This document shows, in pieces, positions 44,186-52,607 of a DNA stretch of 64,000 bases. Below the pieces are notes generated by a model that saw only the letters and a list, made by a program, of their open reading frames with translations, searched no databases and was not told the origin of the DNA. This DNA is from Billgrantia zhangzhouensis (lineage in GTDB: Bacteria; Pseudomonadota; Gammaproteobacteria; Pseudomonadales; Halomonadaceae), in NCBI RefSeq assembly GCF_021404465.1, contig NZ_JABFTT010000002.1, positions 248,001 to 312,000 on the forward strand. Reading direction: 5' to 3'. The position numbers and the translations under genes are program-made. How positions within the stretch are numbered: the stretch's first letter is position 1; each line of letters begins with the position of its first letter.

Positions 44186-45709
44186 ATGCCGAACGACACG
44201 CCAACCCCTTCTTTCCAGACGTTGGGTATCGTCGGTACCGGTGCCATGGGGCGTGGCATTGCCCAGATCGCCGCCCAGGCCGGGCTGACCGTCTATCTCC
44301 ACGATCTGCGCGAAGGCGCCGTCGCCGAAGCGCGAGATTTCATCGGCGGCATGTGGTCACGCGGCGTGCAGAAACAGCGCCTCAGCGAAACCGAGGCCGA
44401 GCGCTATCGGGCCAGCCTGAGAGAAGCGGCGACACTGGCCGACCTGGCCGGCTGCGATATCGTGGTAGAAGCCATCGTCGAGAAGCTCGACGCCAAGCAG
44501 GCACTTTTCACCGAGCTCGAGGGCATCCTGAGCGACCAGGCGGTACTGGCCACCAATACCTCTTCGCTGTCGGTGACCGCCATTGCTGCGGCCTGCCGCC
44601 GGCCCGAGCGCGTCATTGGATTTCACTTCTTCAACCCGGTACCGCTGATGACGATCGTCGAAGTGATCCCGGGGCTGCGCACCGACGCCGAAGTGACCGA
44701 GCGGGTCGAGGCACTGGGCCAGGCCATGGGACACTTCACCGCCCGAGCGACCGATACTCCCGGCTTCCTGGTCAATCACGCCGGACGCGCCTTCGGCACC
44801 GAGGCGCTGCGCATCCTTGACGAAAGCGTCGCCGACCACGCCACCATCGACCGCATCCTGGTGGACCAGGGCGGTTTCCGCATGGGGCCGTTCACCCTGC
44901 TCGATCTTACCGGGCTCGACATCTCCCACGCGGTGATGGAATCGATCTACCACCAGTACTACGAAGAGCCGCGCTTCCGCCCCTCGCCGCTGACCCGCCA
45001 GCGGCTGACGGCCGGCCTGCTCGGGCGCAAGAGCGGCGAAGGCTTCTACCGCTATGTGGAAGGCAAGCCGCAGCTGCCCGCTGAACCGCCGCTGCCCCAG
45101 GCGGAGCCGCGCCCGGTATGGATCGGCGCCGAGGAAGACGAGGCCCTCCGACAGCTCAGCGAGCTGGTAACCGCGGCGGGTTGGCCGCTGGAGAGCAGTG
45201 CGGTCCCCTCGGCCGAGGCGCTCTGCCTGGTCGCCCCGCTGGGTGAGGATGCCACCGCCTGCGCCCTCCGGCTGGGACTCGCCCCAGAGCGCTGCGTGGC
45301 AGTGGACCTGCTGGCCGGCCTCGAACGACGTCGCACTCTGATGACCACGCCGGCCACCCAGGCGGAGTACCGCGATGCCGCGATAGTCCTGCTCGGCCAC
45401 GACGGCACGCCCGTCAGCGCCATCGGCGACAGCAACGGCTTCGTACTGCAGCGGGTGGCAGCATGCATCGTCAACGTGGCCAGCGAAATCGCCCAGCAGG
45501 GCGTGGCCGAGCCGCAGACCATCGATCGTGCCGTGGAGCTCGGCCTGGGCTATCCCCGCGGACCTCTCGCCATGGGCGACCATTACGGCAGCCGCCGCAT
45601 CCTCACCATTCTCGACAACCTGTTGGCCGCCACCGGCGACCCACGCTACCGCGCGAGCCTGTGGCTGCGCCGTCGCGCCACCCTTGGCCTGTCGCTGACC
45701 GCAATCTGA
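44186..45709 (+). CDS. 3-hydroxyacyl-CoA dehydrogenase, PaaH-like
   Basis: A 507-residue NAD-dependent dehydrogenase oxidising 3-hydroxyacyl-CoA. It has a Rossmann motif GIVGTGAMGRGIA (14-26), NTSSLSVTAIAAACRRPERVIGFHFFNPVPLMTIVEVI with the catalytic His/Asn region, and two C-terminal dimerisation domains (GFLVNHAGRAFGTEALRI and GFVLQRVAACIVNVASEIA), the architecture of PaaH and of the longer short-chain dehydrogenases. A short-chain or dicarboxylyl substrate is plausible. ATG 44186 is preceded by AGAGG. It supplies the activity missing from the hydratase at 38312. Confidence 0.9.
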   Translation: MPNDTPTPSFQTLGIVGTGAMGRGIAQIAAQAGLTVYLHDLREGAVAEARDFIGGMWSRGVQKQRLSETEAERYRASLREAATLADLAGCDIVVEAIVEKLDAKQALFTELEGILSDQAVLATNTSSLSVTAIAAACRRPERVIGFHFFNPVPLMTIVEVIPGLRTDAEVTERVEALGQAMGHFTARATDTPGFLVNHAGRAFGTEALRILDESVADHATIDRILVDQGGFRMGPFTLLDLTGLDISHAVMESIYHQYYEEPRFRPSPLTRQRLTAGLLGRKSGEGFYRYVEGKPQLPAEPPLPQAEPRPVWIGAEEDEALRQLSELVTAAGWPLESSAVPSAEALCLVAPLGEDATACALRLGLAPERCVAVDLLAGLERRRTLMTTPATQAEYRDAAIVLLGHDGTPVSAIGDSNGFVLQRVAACIVNVASEIAQQGVAEPQTIDRAVELGLGYPRGPLAMGDHYGSRRILTILDNLLAATGDPRYRASLWLRRRATLGLSLTAI

Positions 45710-45730
45710 TGCCGTGAAAGGAGCTTTGCC

Positions 45731-46939
45731 ATGCGAGACGCCTATATCTTCGACGGTTTGCGCACGCCTTTCGGCCGCCATGGCGGCAGTCTCGCCGCGG
45801 TGCGCCCCGACGATCTGCTCGGCCAGGTGCTCAAGGCGCTGGTCGAGCGCAACGCCTTCGCCGCCGAGTCCTTCGAAGAGGTACTCGCCGGGTGCACCAA
45901 CCAAGCCGGTGAAGACTCGCGCAACGTGGCGCGCCACGCGGGACTGCTGGCCGGGTTGCCGGTCGAGGTGGCGGCGCAGACGGTCAACCGGCTGTGCGGC
46001 AGCGGGCTCGCTGCGGTGATCGACGCTGCCCGAGCCACCCGCCTCGGTGAAGGCGAGCTGTTCCTGGCCGGGGGGGTGGAGTCGATGTCCCGTGCGCCCT
46101 ACGTACTGGGTAAGGCGGAGTCGCCCTTCGCCCGCAACCAGCCGCTTTACGATACCGTGATCGGCTCGCGCTTTCCCAACCCCTGGATCGCCCGCGAGCA
46201 CGGCAGCCACAGCATGCCGGAGACCGCCGACAACGTGGCCCACGACCTCGACATCGGTCGCGAGGCGAGCGACGCCTTCGCCGCCCGCTCACAGGCGCGC
46301 TACGCCAAGGCCCAGGCCGATGGTTTCTACGACGAGGAGCTTCTCGCCGTCGAGGTGCCCCAAGGGCGCAAGCAGCCGCCGCTGACGGTGAACCGCGATG
46401 AGCATCCGCGTCCGGGCACCGACGCCGACAAGCTGACCCGGCTGGGGCCGCTGTTCGAAGGCGGCGTAGTCACTGCGGGGAACGCTTCCGGCCTCAACGA
46501 CGGCGCCGCAGCGCTGATCGTCGGCAGCCAGACCGCCGGGGAACGCGCCGGCGTCGCCCCCCGGGCGCGTATCGTGGCCAGCGCCGTGGCCGGGGTGCCT
46601 CCCAGAGTGATGGGCCTGGGGCCGGTGCCGGCCAGCCACAAGGCCCTGTCACGAGCCGGCCTCTTCCTTGAGCAGATGGATGTGATCGAGATCAACGAGG
46701 CGTTCGCCGTGCAGGTGCTGGGCTGTATCAAGCAGTTGGGCATCGCCGCCGAGGACGAGCGGCTCAATGCCAACGGCGGCGCCATCGCCATCGGCCATCC
46801 GCTCGGCGCTTCCGGCGCGCGGCTGGCACTGACGGCGCTGCGCCAGTTGGAGGCCAAGGGCGGCCGCTATGCCCTGGTCACCATGTGCATCGGGGTCGGC
46901 CAGGGTATCGCTTGCATCATCGAGCGCCTGGACGCCTGA
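45731..46939 (+). CDS. Acetyl-CoA acyltransferase (thiolase, PaaJ/PcaF-like)
   Basis: A 402-residue thiolase cleaving 3-oxoacyl-CoA with CoA. The nucleophilic Cys89 is in NRLCGSGLAAV; NGGAIAIGHPLGASGAR gives His356 and TMCIGVGQG gives Cys386. The tail resembles beta-ketoadipyl-CoA thiolases, but the substrate cannot be fixed without phylogeny. It follows the hydroxyacyl-CoA dehydrogenase by 21 nt and precedes the IclR gene by 92 nt. Confidence 0.92.
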   Translation: MRDAYIFDGLRTPFGRHGGSLAAVRPDDLLGQVLKALVERNAFAAESFEEVLAGCTNQAGEDSRNVARHAGLLAGLPVEVAAQTVNRLCGSGLAAVIDAARATRLGEGELFLAGGVESMSRAPYVLGKAESPFARNQPLYDTVIGSRFPNPWIAREHGSHSMPETADNVAHDLDIGREASDAFAARSQARYAKAQADGFYDEELLAVEVPQGRKQPPLTVNRDEHPRPGTDADKLTRLGPLFEGGVVTAGNASGLNDGAAALIVGSQTAGERAGVAPRARIVASAVAGVPPRVMGLGPVPASHKALSRAGLFLEQMDVIEINEAFAVQVLGCIKQLGIAAEDERLNANGGAIAIGHPLGASGARLALTALRQLEAKGGRYALVTMCIGVGQGIACIIERLDA

Positions 46940-47031
46940 CGGCACCGTTGCCCCGGGCCGGCGTCGCCAACGGACTCGGCCGGGGCGATATGCGATACTT
47001 CGCCAAACGATCTCGCGACAGGGAACCCGCC

Positions 47032-47847
47032 ATGAACAAGCCTGCACCGCTGGAAGACGACCAGACCGTACCGGCCAAGGATCGCAACTTCGTCACTGCC
47101 CTGGCTCGCGGCCTGGAGCTGCTGCGCGCCTTCGGCACCGGCGAGGAGTACCTGGGCAACGCCGAACTCTCCAGCCGTACCGGCATACCCCGACCGACCG
47201 TCTCGCGCCTGACCTACACCCTGACCCAGCTCGGCTACCTGCGTCATAACACCCGGCTGGAGAAATATCGCTTGGGTCCCGGGATTCTGGCACTGGGCTA
47301 CCGTTTCTTGGCCAACCAGGGAATTCGCGAGATCGCCCGCCCCTTCATGCAGCAGTTCGCCGAAGCCACGGACTGCAACGTCAGCCTGGGGGCGGCCGAC
47401 AAGACCGACATGGTCTACATCGAGAGCTGCCATGGCAGCGGTCCGTTGATCGTGCGGCTCGACGTAGGCTCGCGGCTGCCGATGGCGACTACGGCGATCG
47501 GCCGCGCCTGGCTCTGCGGCCTGCCGGAAGCGCGCCGTGAGGCGATCCTGGCAGAACTTGCCAGAGAGCACGGCAGCGATTGGCCCACGCTCGAAAAAGG
47601 TATCAGGCGCAGCCAGGAGGAGTACGCCCGCTACGGTTTCTGCCTCTCTGAAGGCGACTGGCAGTCGCAGATCAGCGCCGTGGCCACGCCGCTGATCCTC
47701 GAGGACGGTGCCGAAGTGATGGCGATCAACTGCGGCGGTGCCGCCCACCGCCTGAGTCATTCGGTCATGGTCGACAACCTGGGCCCGCGACTCAAGGAAG
47801 TGGCCAGGCGCGTCCTCGGTGAGTTGCAGCATGGCAGTCGCAGGTAG
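47032..47847 (+). CDS. IclR-family transcriptional regulator
   Basis: A 271-residue regulator with an N-terminal winged helix (NAELSSRTGIPRPTVSRLTYTLTQLGYL, about 41-68) and C-terminal GAF-like effector domain (EYARYGFCLSEGDWQSQISAVATPLI, near 200-225). IclR proteins usually bind 15-17-bp dyads and respond to small organic acids or CoA pathway intermediates. It is the last gene after dehydrogenase-thiolase. The similar dyads at 34869, 34966 and 44048 make it the natural regulator of the cluster, by inference. The start at ATG 47032 fits the family length. Confidence 0.92.
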   Translation: MNKPAPLEDDQTVPAKDRNFVTALARGLELLRAFGTGEEYLGNAELSSRTGIPRPTVSRLTYTLTQLGYLRHNTRLEKYRLGPGILALGYRFLANQGIREIARPFMQQFAEATDCNVSLGAADKTDMVYIESCHGSGPLIVRLDVGSRLPMATTAIGRAWLCGLPEARREAILAELAREHGSDWPTLEKGIRRSQEEYARYGFCLSEGDWQSQISAVATPLILEDGAEVMAINCGGAAHRLSHSVMVDNLGPRLKEVARRVLGELQHGSRR

Positions 47848-47944
47848 GCCACGACCGAGGCTCCCGCTTGCTGTCGCCTAACGGCGTATGACGATATAGT
47901 GATGGCGAGATGCCCCATTTTCAGGGAGAGAGGGACGACTCACC

Positions 47945-49063
47945 ATGCCCGACACCGCTTCCCGTCCCGGCAGGCTGGAGCAGGATGCCCTTCGTCTGAG
48001 AGTCATCGGCGACTGGACGCTGCCGCACTATGCCAGACTGCGTGACGCCGTGGCCGGGGTCCACGCCGAGTCGGTAGACCTGGAGCGCCTCGGCGAGCTC
48101 GACACCTCCGGTGCCGCCCTGCTGGTCGACCTGCTGGGCCCCGATACCGTACGCGACGTCGCCCAGTGGGCACCGAACCTGCCAGCCGAGCGCCAGGCGC
48201 TGCTGAGAGCGGTAGCCGACGCCTCCCGCACTCCCCTGTCCGCGCCGCTTGGGCCTGACAAGGGCCTGTTGGCAGCCTTGGCCGCGCTGGGGCAAATCGT
48301 CGAACAACTCGCCCGCCAACAGCTGCAGCTCATCGCCTTCATCGGCCTGACGCTCAGTACGCTGTTAGCCACGCTGGCCACACCCAGGCGCTGGCGGATC
48401 ACCTCGCTGGTGGCACACGTCCAGCAGACCGGGCTCAACGCCATTCCCATCGTCGCCCTGCTTACTTTTCTTGTCGGTGCGGTGGTGGCGTTCCTCGGCG
48501 CCACGGTGCTGCGCGAGTTCGGCGCTACTATCTACACGGTCAATCTGGTGACCTATTCCTTCCTGCGCGAATTCGGCGTGCTGCTCGCGGCCATCCTGTT
48601 GGCGGGCCGCACTGCCAGTGCCTTCACCGCCCAGATCGGCTCGATGAAGGCCAATGAGGAGATCGACGCACTACGCGCCCAAGGGCTCGATCCCATCGAG
48701 CTGCTGGTACTGCCACGAGTGCTGGCGATGACGATCAGCCTGCCGATCCTGGCCCTGATCGGCATGCTCAGCGGCATGCTGGGCGGCGCACTAGTATGTG
48801 CCCTGGCGCTCGACATTCCTCCCAACCAATTCCTCGCCATCCTGCAGCGCGACATCCCGCTACGGCACTTTCTAGTCGGCATGATCAAGGCCCCGCTATT
48901 TGCCTTCCTCGTCGCCGTGATCGGCTGCCTGGAAGGCTTCAAGGCCAAGGCCAGCGCCCAGTCGGTGGGTGAACACACCACCTCCAGTGTGGTGCAGTCG
49001 ATCTTCATGGTAATCCTGCTCGATGCGCTGGCCGCACTGTTCTTCATGGAGATGGGCTGGTGA
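47945..49063 (+). CDS. mlaE: MlaE-type lipid ABC permease fused to an N-terminal STAS domain
   Basis: A 372-residue permease. Residues ~15-100 form a STAS-like domain (LRVIGDWTLPHYARLRDAVA, LERLGELDTSGAALLVDLLG), and the rest is the MlaE fold with LVAHVQQTGLNAIPIVALLTFLVGAVVAF, FLREFGVLLAAILLAGRTASAFTAQIGSMKANEEIDALRAQGLDPIE and a C-terminal VVQSIFMVILLDALAALFF. In E. coli the STAS protein MlaB is separate; here it is fused, as in other Mce systems. It is the first gene of a four-gene operon that moves lipids between the membranes. Confidence 0.9.
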   Translation: MPDTASRPGRLEQDALRLRVIGDWTLPHYARLRDAVAGVHAESVDLERLGELDTSGAALLVDLLGPDTVRDVAQWAPNLPAERQALLRAVADASRTPLSAPLGPDKGLLAALAALGQIVEQLARQQLQLIAFIGLTLSTLLATLATPRRWRITSLVAHVQQTGLNAIPIVALLTFLVGAVVAFLGATVLREFGATIYTVNLVTYSFLREFGVLLAAILLAGRTASAFTAQIGSMKANEEIDALRAQGLDPIELLVLPRVLAMTISLPILALIGMLSGMLGGALVCALALDIPPNQFLAILQRDIPLRHFLVGMIKAPLFAFLVAVIGCLEGFKAKASAQSVGEHTTSSVVQSIFMVILLDALAALFFMEMGW

Positions 49064-49866
49064 ATCAGAGGGGCGAGGCTATCGTCGAGATCCGTGGGCT
49101 GGTCAACCGCTTTGGGCAGCATGTGGTGCATGACGGCCTGGATCTGGACATTCGCCGCGGCGAGATACTCGGCGTAGTGGGCGGCTCCGGCACCGGGAAG
49201 TCGGTACTGCTGCGCAGTATCGTCGGCCTCAAGCGGCCCGACGGCGGCACCATCCGCGTCTTTGGCGAGGAACTGCAGCGCCTGCCTTCCGCCCAGCGGG
49301 CCCGGGTCGAGCGCCGCTTCGGCGTGCTGTTCCAGCGCGGCGCCCTGTTCTCCTCGCTCAATCTACAGGAAAACGTTGCCCTGCCGCTGATCGAACATGC
49401 CGGACTGTCGCAGGCCGATGCCGAGCGTCTCGCCCGGGTCAAGCTGGCATTGGCCGGGCTGCCGCCAGGCGCTGCTCGCCTCAACCCGGCGGAGCTCTCC
49501 GGCGGCATGATCAAGCGCGCCGCACTCGCCCGCGCCCTGGCCCTCGACCCCGAGGTGCTGTTTCTCGATGAGCCCACCGCCGGCCTCGACCCGATCGGTG
49601 CCGCCGCTTTCGACCGCCTGCTCCTGACGCTGCGCGATGCCCTGGGCTTCAGCGTCTTTCTGGTCACGCACGATCTCGATACGCTGTACTCGAGCTGCGA
49701 CCGGGTGGCTGTCATTGCCAACAAGCGCATTCTGGTCGCCGATTCGCTGCCAGTGGTGGAGGATACCGACGATCCCTGGATACGCGACTATTTCCACGGC
49801 CCAAGGGGCCGAGCCGCCAGCCAGGCGGCACGACACCATTCGTCACCCAACGGGGAGGAACGCTGA
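49060..49866 (+). CDS. mlaF: MlaF-type lipid ABC ATPase
   Basis: A 268-residue ATPase energising the MlaE-like permease. Walker A is GGSGTGKSVLLRSIVG (about 43-58), the Q-loop is FGVLFQRGALFSSL, the signature is LSGGMIKRAALARALALDPE and Walker B is VLFLDEPTAGLDPIGAA. The LSGGM form and FQRGALF are characteristic of MlaF/Ttg2A. GTG 49060 overlaps the mlaE TGA by 3 nt and the stop overlaps the next start by one base. Confidence 0.93.
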   Translation: MNQRGEAIVEIRGLVNRFGQHVVHDGLDLDIRRGEILGVVGGSGTGKSVLLRSIVGLKRPDGGTIRVFGEELQRLPSAQRARVERRFGVLFQRGALFSSLNLQENVALPLIEHAGLSQADAERLARVKLALAGLPPGAARLNPAELSGGMIKRAALARALALDPEVLFLDEPTAGLDPIGAAAFDRLLLTLRDALGFSVFLVTHDLDTLYSSCDRVAVIANKRILVADSLPVVEDTDDPWIRDYFHGPRGRAASQAARHHSSPNGEER

Positions 49867-50804
49867 TGGAGACCCGCGCGCACCATGTCGTGATCGGCTT
49901 GTTCGTCGTGCTGGCGGCTGTCGGCGGCCTCCTGTTCGCACTTTGGCTCAACCAGAGCACACGCGACCAGGCCTATACCCAATACGAGGTGCTCTTCAAC
50001 CACGGCGTCAGCGGCCTCTCGGAAGGCAACGCCGTGGAGTACAGCGGCGTGCGGGTCGGCGACGTGGTCAGCCTGCGCCTTGATCCCGCCGATCCTCGCA
50101 ACGTCCTGGCCCTCATACGCGTGCAGAGCCAGGTTCCCATTCGCCAGAACACTCGCGCACGGCTCGCCCTGGCCAACATCACCGGGAGCATGTCCATCCA
50201 ACTGCAGGGAGGAGCGCCGGAAAGTCCGCTTCTGATCACCCGCGGCGACACGCCGCCGCGCATCACCGCCGACCAATCACCGCTCAGCGCCATGCTCAGC
50301 GATAGCGAGGAACTGCTGGGTAACGTCAACCGCGTGCTGACGAGGCTGGAGGAGGTACTGTCGGAGGAGAACGTAGCCAGCATCGAACGGACGCTGGCCA
50401 ACCTGGAGCGCACCACGGCGCAGTTCGCGGCCCTTGGCGACGCTCCGGGACAGTTGGCCGAACGCATGCTCGAGGTGTCCGAGGAAGCCGCACGCACCCT
50501 CGCCGAAGTTCGCGCCCTGGCCGGTCGTACGGGTGGCTTGGTCCAAGGTCAGGCAGAGGAAGTACTGGGCAATGCCCGCCAGATCACCAGCAGCCTGGCC
50601 CGCACGGCCCAGAGCCTGGAGACATTGCTTGACGACAACCAGGGCGCGCTGGAGAGTGGCCTGCGTGGTGTCCAGGGGCTGGGGCCTGCCACACTCGAGT
50701 TGCGCAATACCCTTTCCTCACTCAATCGGCTGGTACGTCGCCTGGAGGAGAATCCGCGCGACTTCCTGCTGGGGCGCGATCGCGTCGAGGAGTTCACGCC
50801 ATGA
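49866..50804 (+). CDS. MCE-domain lipid-binding protein (MlaD-like)
   Basis: A 312-residue inner-membrane-anchored protein. One TM helix (about 8-27, HHVVIGLFVVLAAVGGLLFALWL) precedes a single MCE domain (about 38-115; YEVLFNHGVSGLSEGNAVEYSGVRVGDVVSL), then a long helical/coiled tail (about 140-300) that could form a tunnel or barrel in the periplasm. It is longer than E. coli MlaD (183 residues) and closer to the helical-tail Mce group. It overlaps the following lipoprotein gene by 4 nt. Confidence 0.9.
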   Translation: METRAHHVVIGLFVVLAAVGGLLFALWLNQSTRDQAYTQYEVLFNHGVSGLSEGNAVEYSGVRVGDVVSLRLDPADPRNVLALIRVQSQVPIRQNTRARLALANITGSMSIQLQGGAPESPLLITRGDTPPRITADQSPLSAMLSDSEELLGNVNRVLTRLEEVLSEENVASIERTLANLERTTAQFAALGDAPGQLAERMLEVSEEAARTLAEVRALAGRTGGLVQGQAEEVLGNARQITSSLARTAQSLETLLDDNQGALESGLRGVQGLGPATLELRNTLSSLNRLVRRLEENPRDFLLGRDRVEEFTP

Positions 50805-51415
50805 CCCAGCGTGCCCTGCCGCTCCTGGCCATCGTGATGGCGTTCGCCCTGCCCGGTTGCAACCTGGTACCGGAGCGCACGCCCGTCACCCTCTACGAGC
50901 TACCCGCCCAGGCTCTCGATCCCGCCCCGCATGGCAGCGCACAGCGTGAGACTGCCCTGCGCCTGGCCACACCGGATGCCAGCGGGCTGCTGGATGGCAC
51001 GCGAATCCTTGTCGTGCCCACGCCCAATCAGCCGCAGGCCTATGCCGGCGCACGCTGGGCCGACACCATGCCGCAGCTCATCCGCAACCGCTTGCTCGAC
51101 GCCTTTCAGGACGATGGCCGCATCCCGAGCCTGGTCCATGCCGATAGCAACGTATCGGCCGATATGGAACTGCTTAGCGACCTGCGCTCCTTTCATAGCC
51201 GCTATCGCAACGGCCTGCCCGAAGCGACACTACGCCTGGACGTCAGGCTGATCGACACTCGGTCCCAGCGGCTTCTGGCCAGCCGACGCTTCACTCAGCA
51301 CCAGCCGGTGGGCAGCGAGTCCATCGAGGCTGTGATCGATGCCTTCGGCATGGCCGCGGACAGGCTGGCTCACGAATTGGTCGATTGGACCGTGAACCGG
51401 CTCGAGGACCGCTGA
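50801..51415 (+). CDS. ABC-type transport auxiliary lipoprotein (PqiC-like)
   Basis: A 204-residue predicted outer-membrane lipoprotein. The signal peptide ends in lipobox FALPGC (Cys20). The following domain has RILVVPTPNQPQAYAGARWADTMPQLIRNRLLDAFQDDGRIP, typical of the LptE-like PqiC/DUF330 auxiliary family of Mce systems. It replaces the soluble MlaC and MlaA carriers seen in the classical Mla pathway, suggesting a direct bridge to the outer membrane. It is the last gene of the operon. Confidence 0.87.
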   Translation: MTQRALPLLAIVMAFALPGCNLVPERTPVTLYELPAQALDPAPHGSAQRETALRLATPDASGLLDGTRILVVPTPNQPQAYAGARWADTMPQLIRNRLLDAFQDDGRIPSLVHADSNVSADMELLSDLRSFHSRYRNGLPEATLRLDVRLIDTRSQRLLASRRFTQHQPVGSESIEAVIDAFGMAADRLAHELVDWTVNRLEDR

Positions 51416-51529
51416 TCGCGTCGCTCGGCGGACTGCATCGAATATAGATACTTGGTATAAATGTCGCGCGGTTACCGGCAACGGTAGCGTTTGGTTATCA
51501 TGCTCGGCAACGACAAGGGAACGACGACA

Positions 51530-52222
51530 ATGACGATGGATAGCTCGCCTCGCCAGAATCTCGGCATCAGCGCCTATAGCTGGCTCAAGCGCGACATTAC
51601 GCGCGGCGTATTCCAGCCGGGCGAAAAACTGCTGATGAGCCGGCTCAAGGAGCGCTATGGCCTGGGCATCGGCCCGCTACGCGAGGCCCTGTCGCAGCTC
51701 GTTGCCGAACGCCTGGTCGTTGCCATCAGCCAGCGCGGCTATCGGGTTGCCCCTATGTCACTGGCGGAGTTGGCCGATCTCTACGACGCCCGGGCCCAGC
51801 TCGAGGGGCTGATCTTGCAGCTTGCCATCGAGCGTGGCGACGATGCCTGGGAGGCCGAGATACTGGCCAAGGCGCATACGCTATCGAAGATCATGGAGGT
51901 CAACAGTCCCGACGAGCTGCTCGATGTCTGGGACACCAGACACAAGGCATTTCATACCGCCATCGCCAGCGGCTGTCGCTCGCCGCACCTGCTGCAGGTG
52001 CGCGAGAGCCTGTTCGACCAGGTCGAACGCTACCGGCACCTGTGGCTACGCGAGACGGTATTCTCGGAAGAAGCCCTCGAACGCAAGCGCCAGGAACATG
52101 CGGCGCTGGTTGAGGTGATTCTCGAACGCCGCGCCGAGCGCGCCGCCGACATGATGCGTGAACACCTGATGACCCCGGTGCCTATCATCACCGAGGTGAT
52201 GACCCGCCGTGGCTTGGCCTGA
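51530..52222 (+). CDS. GntR-family regulator with FCD domain
   Basis: A 230-residue FadR-subfamily regulator. The wHTH spans about 15-75 (WLKRDITRGVFQPGEKLLMSRLKERYGLGIGPLREALSQLVAERLV), and the FCD effector domain (about 85-220) has Asp/His metal-ligand positions in DTRHKAFHTAI and QEHAALVEVI. It resembles CsiR-type regulators of dicarboxylate genes. I chose ATG 51530 because AAGGGA is 9 nt upstream; upstream ATGs at 51491 and 51500 lack a site. Target genes are unknown; it sits between the Mla operon and an RHH gene. Confidence 0.88.
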   Translation: MTMDSSPRQNLGISAYSWLKRDITRGVFQPGEKLLMSRLKERYGLGIGPLREALSQLVAERLVVAISQRGYRVAPMSLAELADLYDARAQLEGLILQLAIERGDDAWEAEILAKAHTLSKIMEVNSPDELLDVWDTRHKAFHTAIASGCRSPHLLQVRESLFDQVERYRHLWLRETVFSEEALERKRQEHAALVEVILERRAERAADMMREHLMTPVPIITEVMTRRGLA

Positions 52223-52310
52223 CATTTTCACCAAGGCGTCATCCCATCGTCACGTCTGGCCGGCAACATTCAGGTGACAAGCTGCACCCGGCGGCTTATG
52301 TTGAGAAGAG

Positions 52311-52337
52311 AGGCCCCGCACGCTGCCACAGGGGCCT
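52311..52337 (+). promoter_or_regulatory. Hairpin just ahead of the RHH gene
   Basis: AGGCCCC and GGGGCCT form a 7-bp stem with a 13-nt loop, ending one base before the AGGAGG ribosome-binding site at 52338. Without a T-run it is more likely a leader structure than a terminator. Confidence 0.4.
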
Positions 52338-52348
52338 AGGAGGGGGGA

Positions 52349-52570
52349 ATGCCACATCTGCTTCGGTTCTCACGCGACGTCGAGTCTCGCCTCGAGCGAC
52401 TCGCCCAGCGTACCGGCAAAAGCAAGGGAGAGCTGATCGAGCGCTGCCTCACCGTAGGCATGCACGACCTGGAGTCCCAACTACTGCTGGAAGAGGCCAT
52501 CAGCGCCCCGCTGCCGAACCAGCGCCCAGCACTCGACCAGTTGCTGCGTGAAAGCGGCCTCGGCGCTTGA
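52349..52570 (+). CDS. Small ribbon-helix-helix-like protein
   Basis: A 73-residue protein with an RHH-like N-terminus: a short strand (HLLRFSRDV) followed by helices ESRLERLAQRTGKSKGELIERCLTVGMHDLESQL, then an acidic/proline-containing tail. The pattern fits CopG/MetJ-type DNA binding or an antitoxin, but no toxin gene is adjacent. The start is ATG 52349 behind a strong AGGAGG site, 11 nt after a hairpin. Function is unknown. Confidence 0.65.
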   Translation: MPHLLRFSRDVESRLERLAQRTGKSKGELIERCLTVGMHDLESQLLLEEAISAPLPNQRPALDQLLRESGLGA

Positions 52571-52607
52571 TCGTCCCGGTTCAGTGACGTCAGTTCAGTG
52601 GCATCGC

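Noticed and set aside
44357..46243. A 628-codon open frame on the minus strand opposite the dehydrogenase and thiolase genes
   Set aside because: It is antisense to two genes with intact catalytic motifs. Its translation is low-complexity (Gly/Arg/Gln/His-rich) with no family motif; such frames are common in GC-rich DNA.
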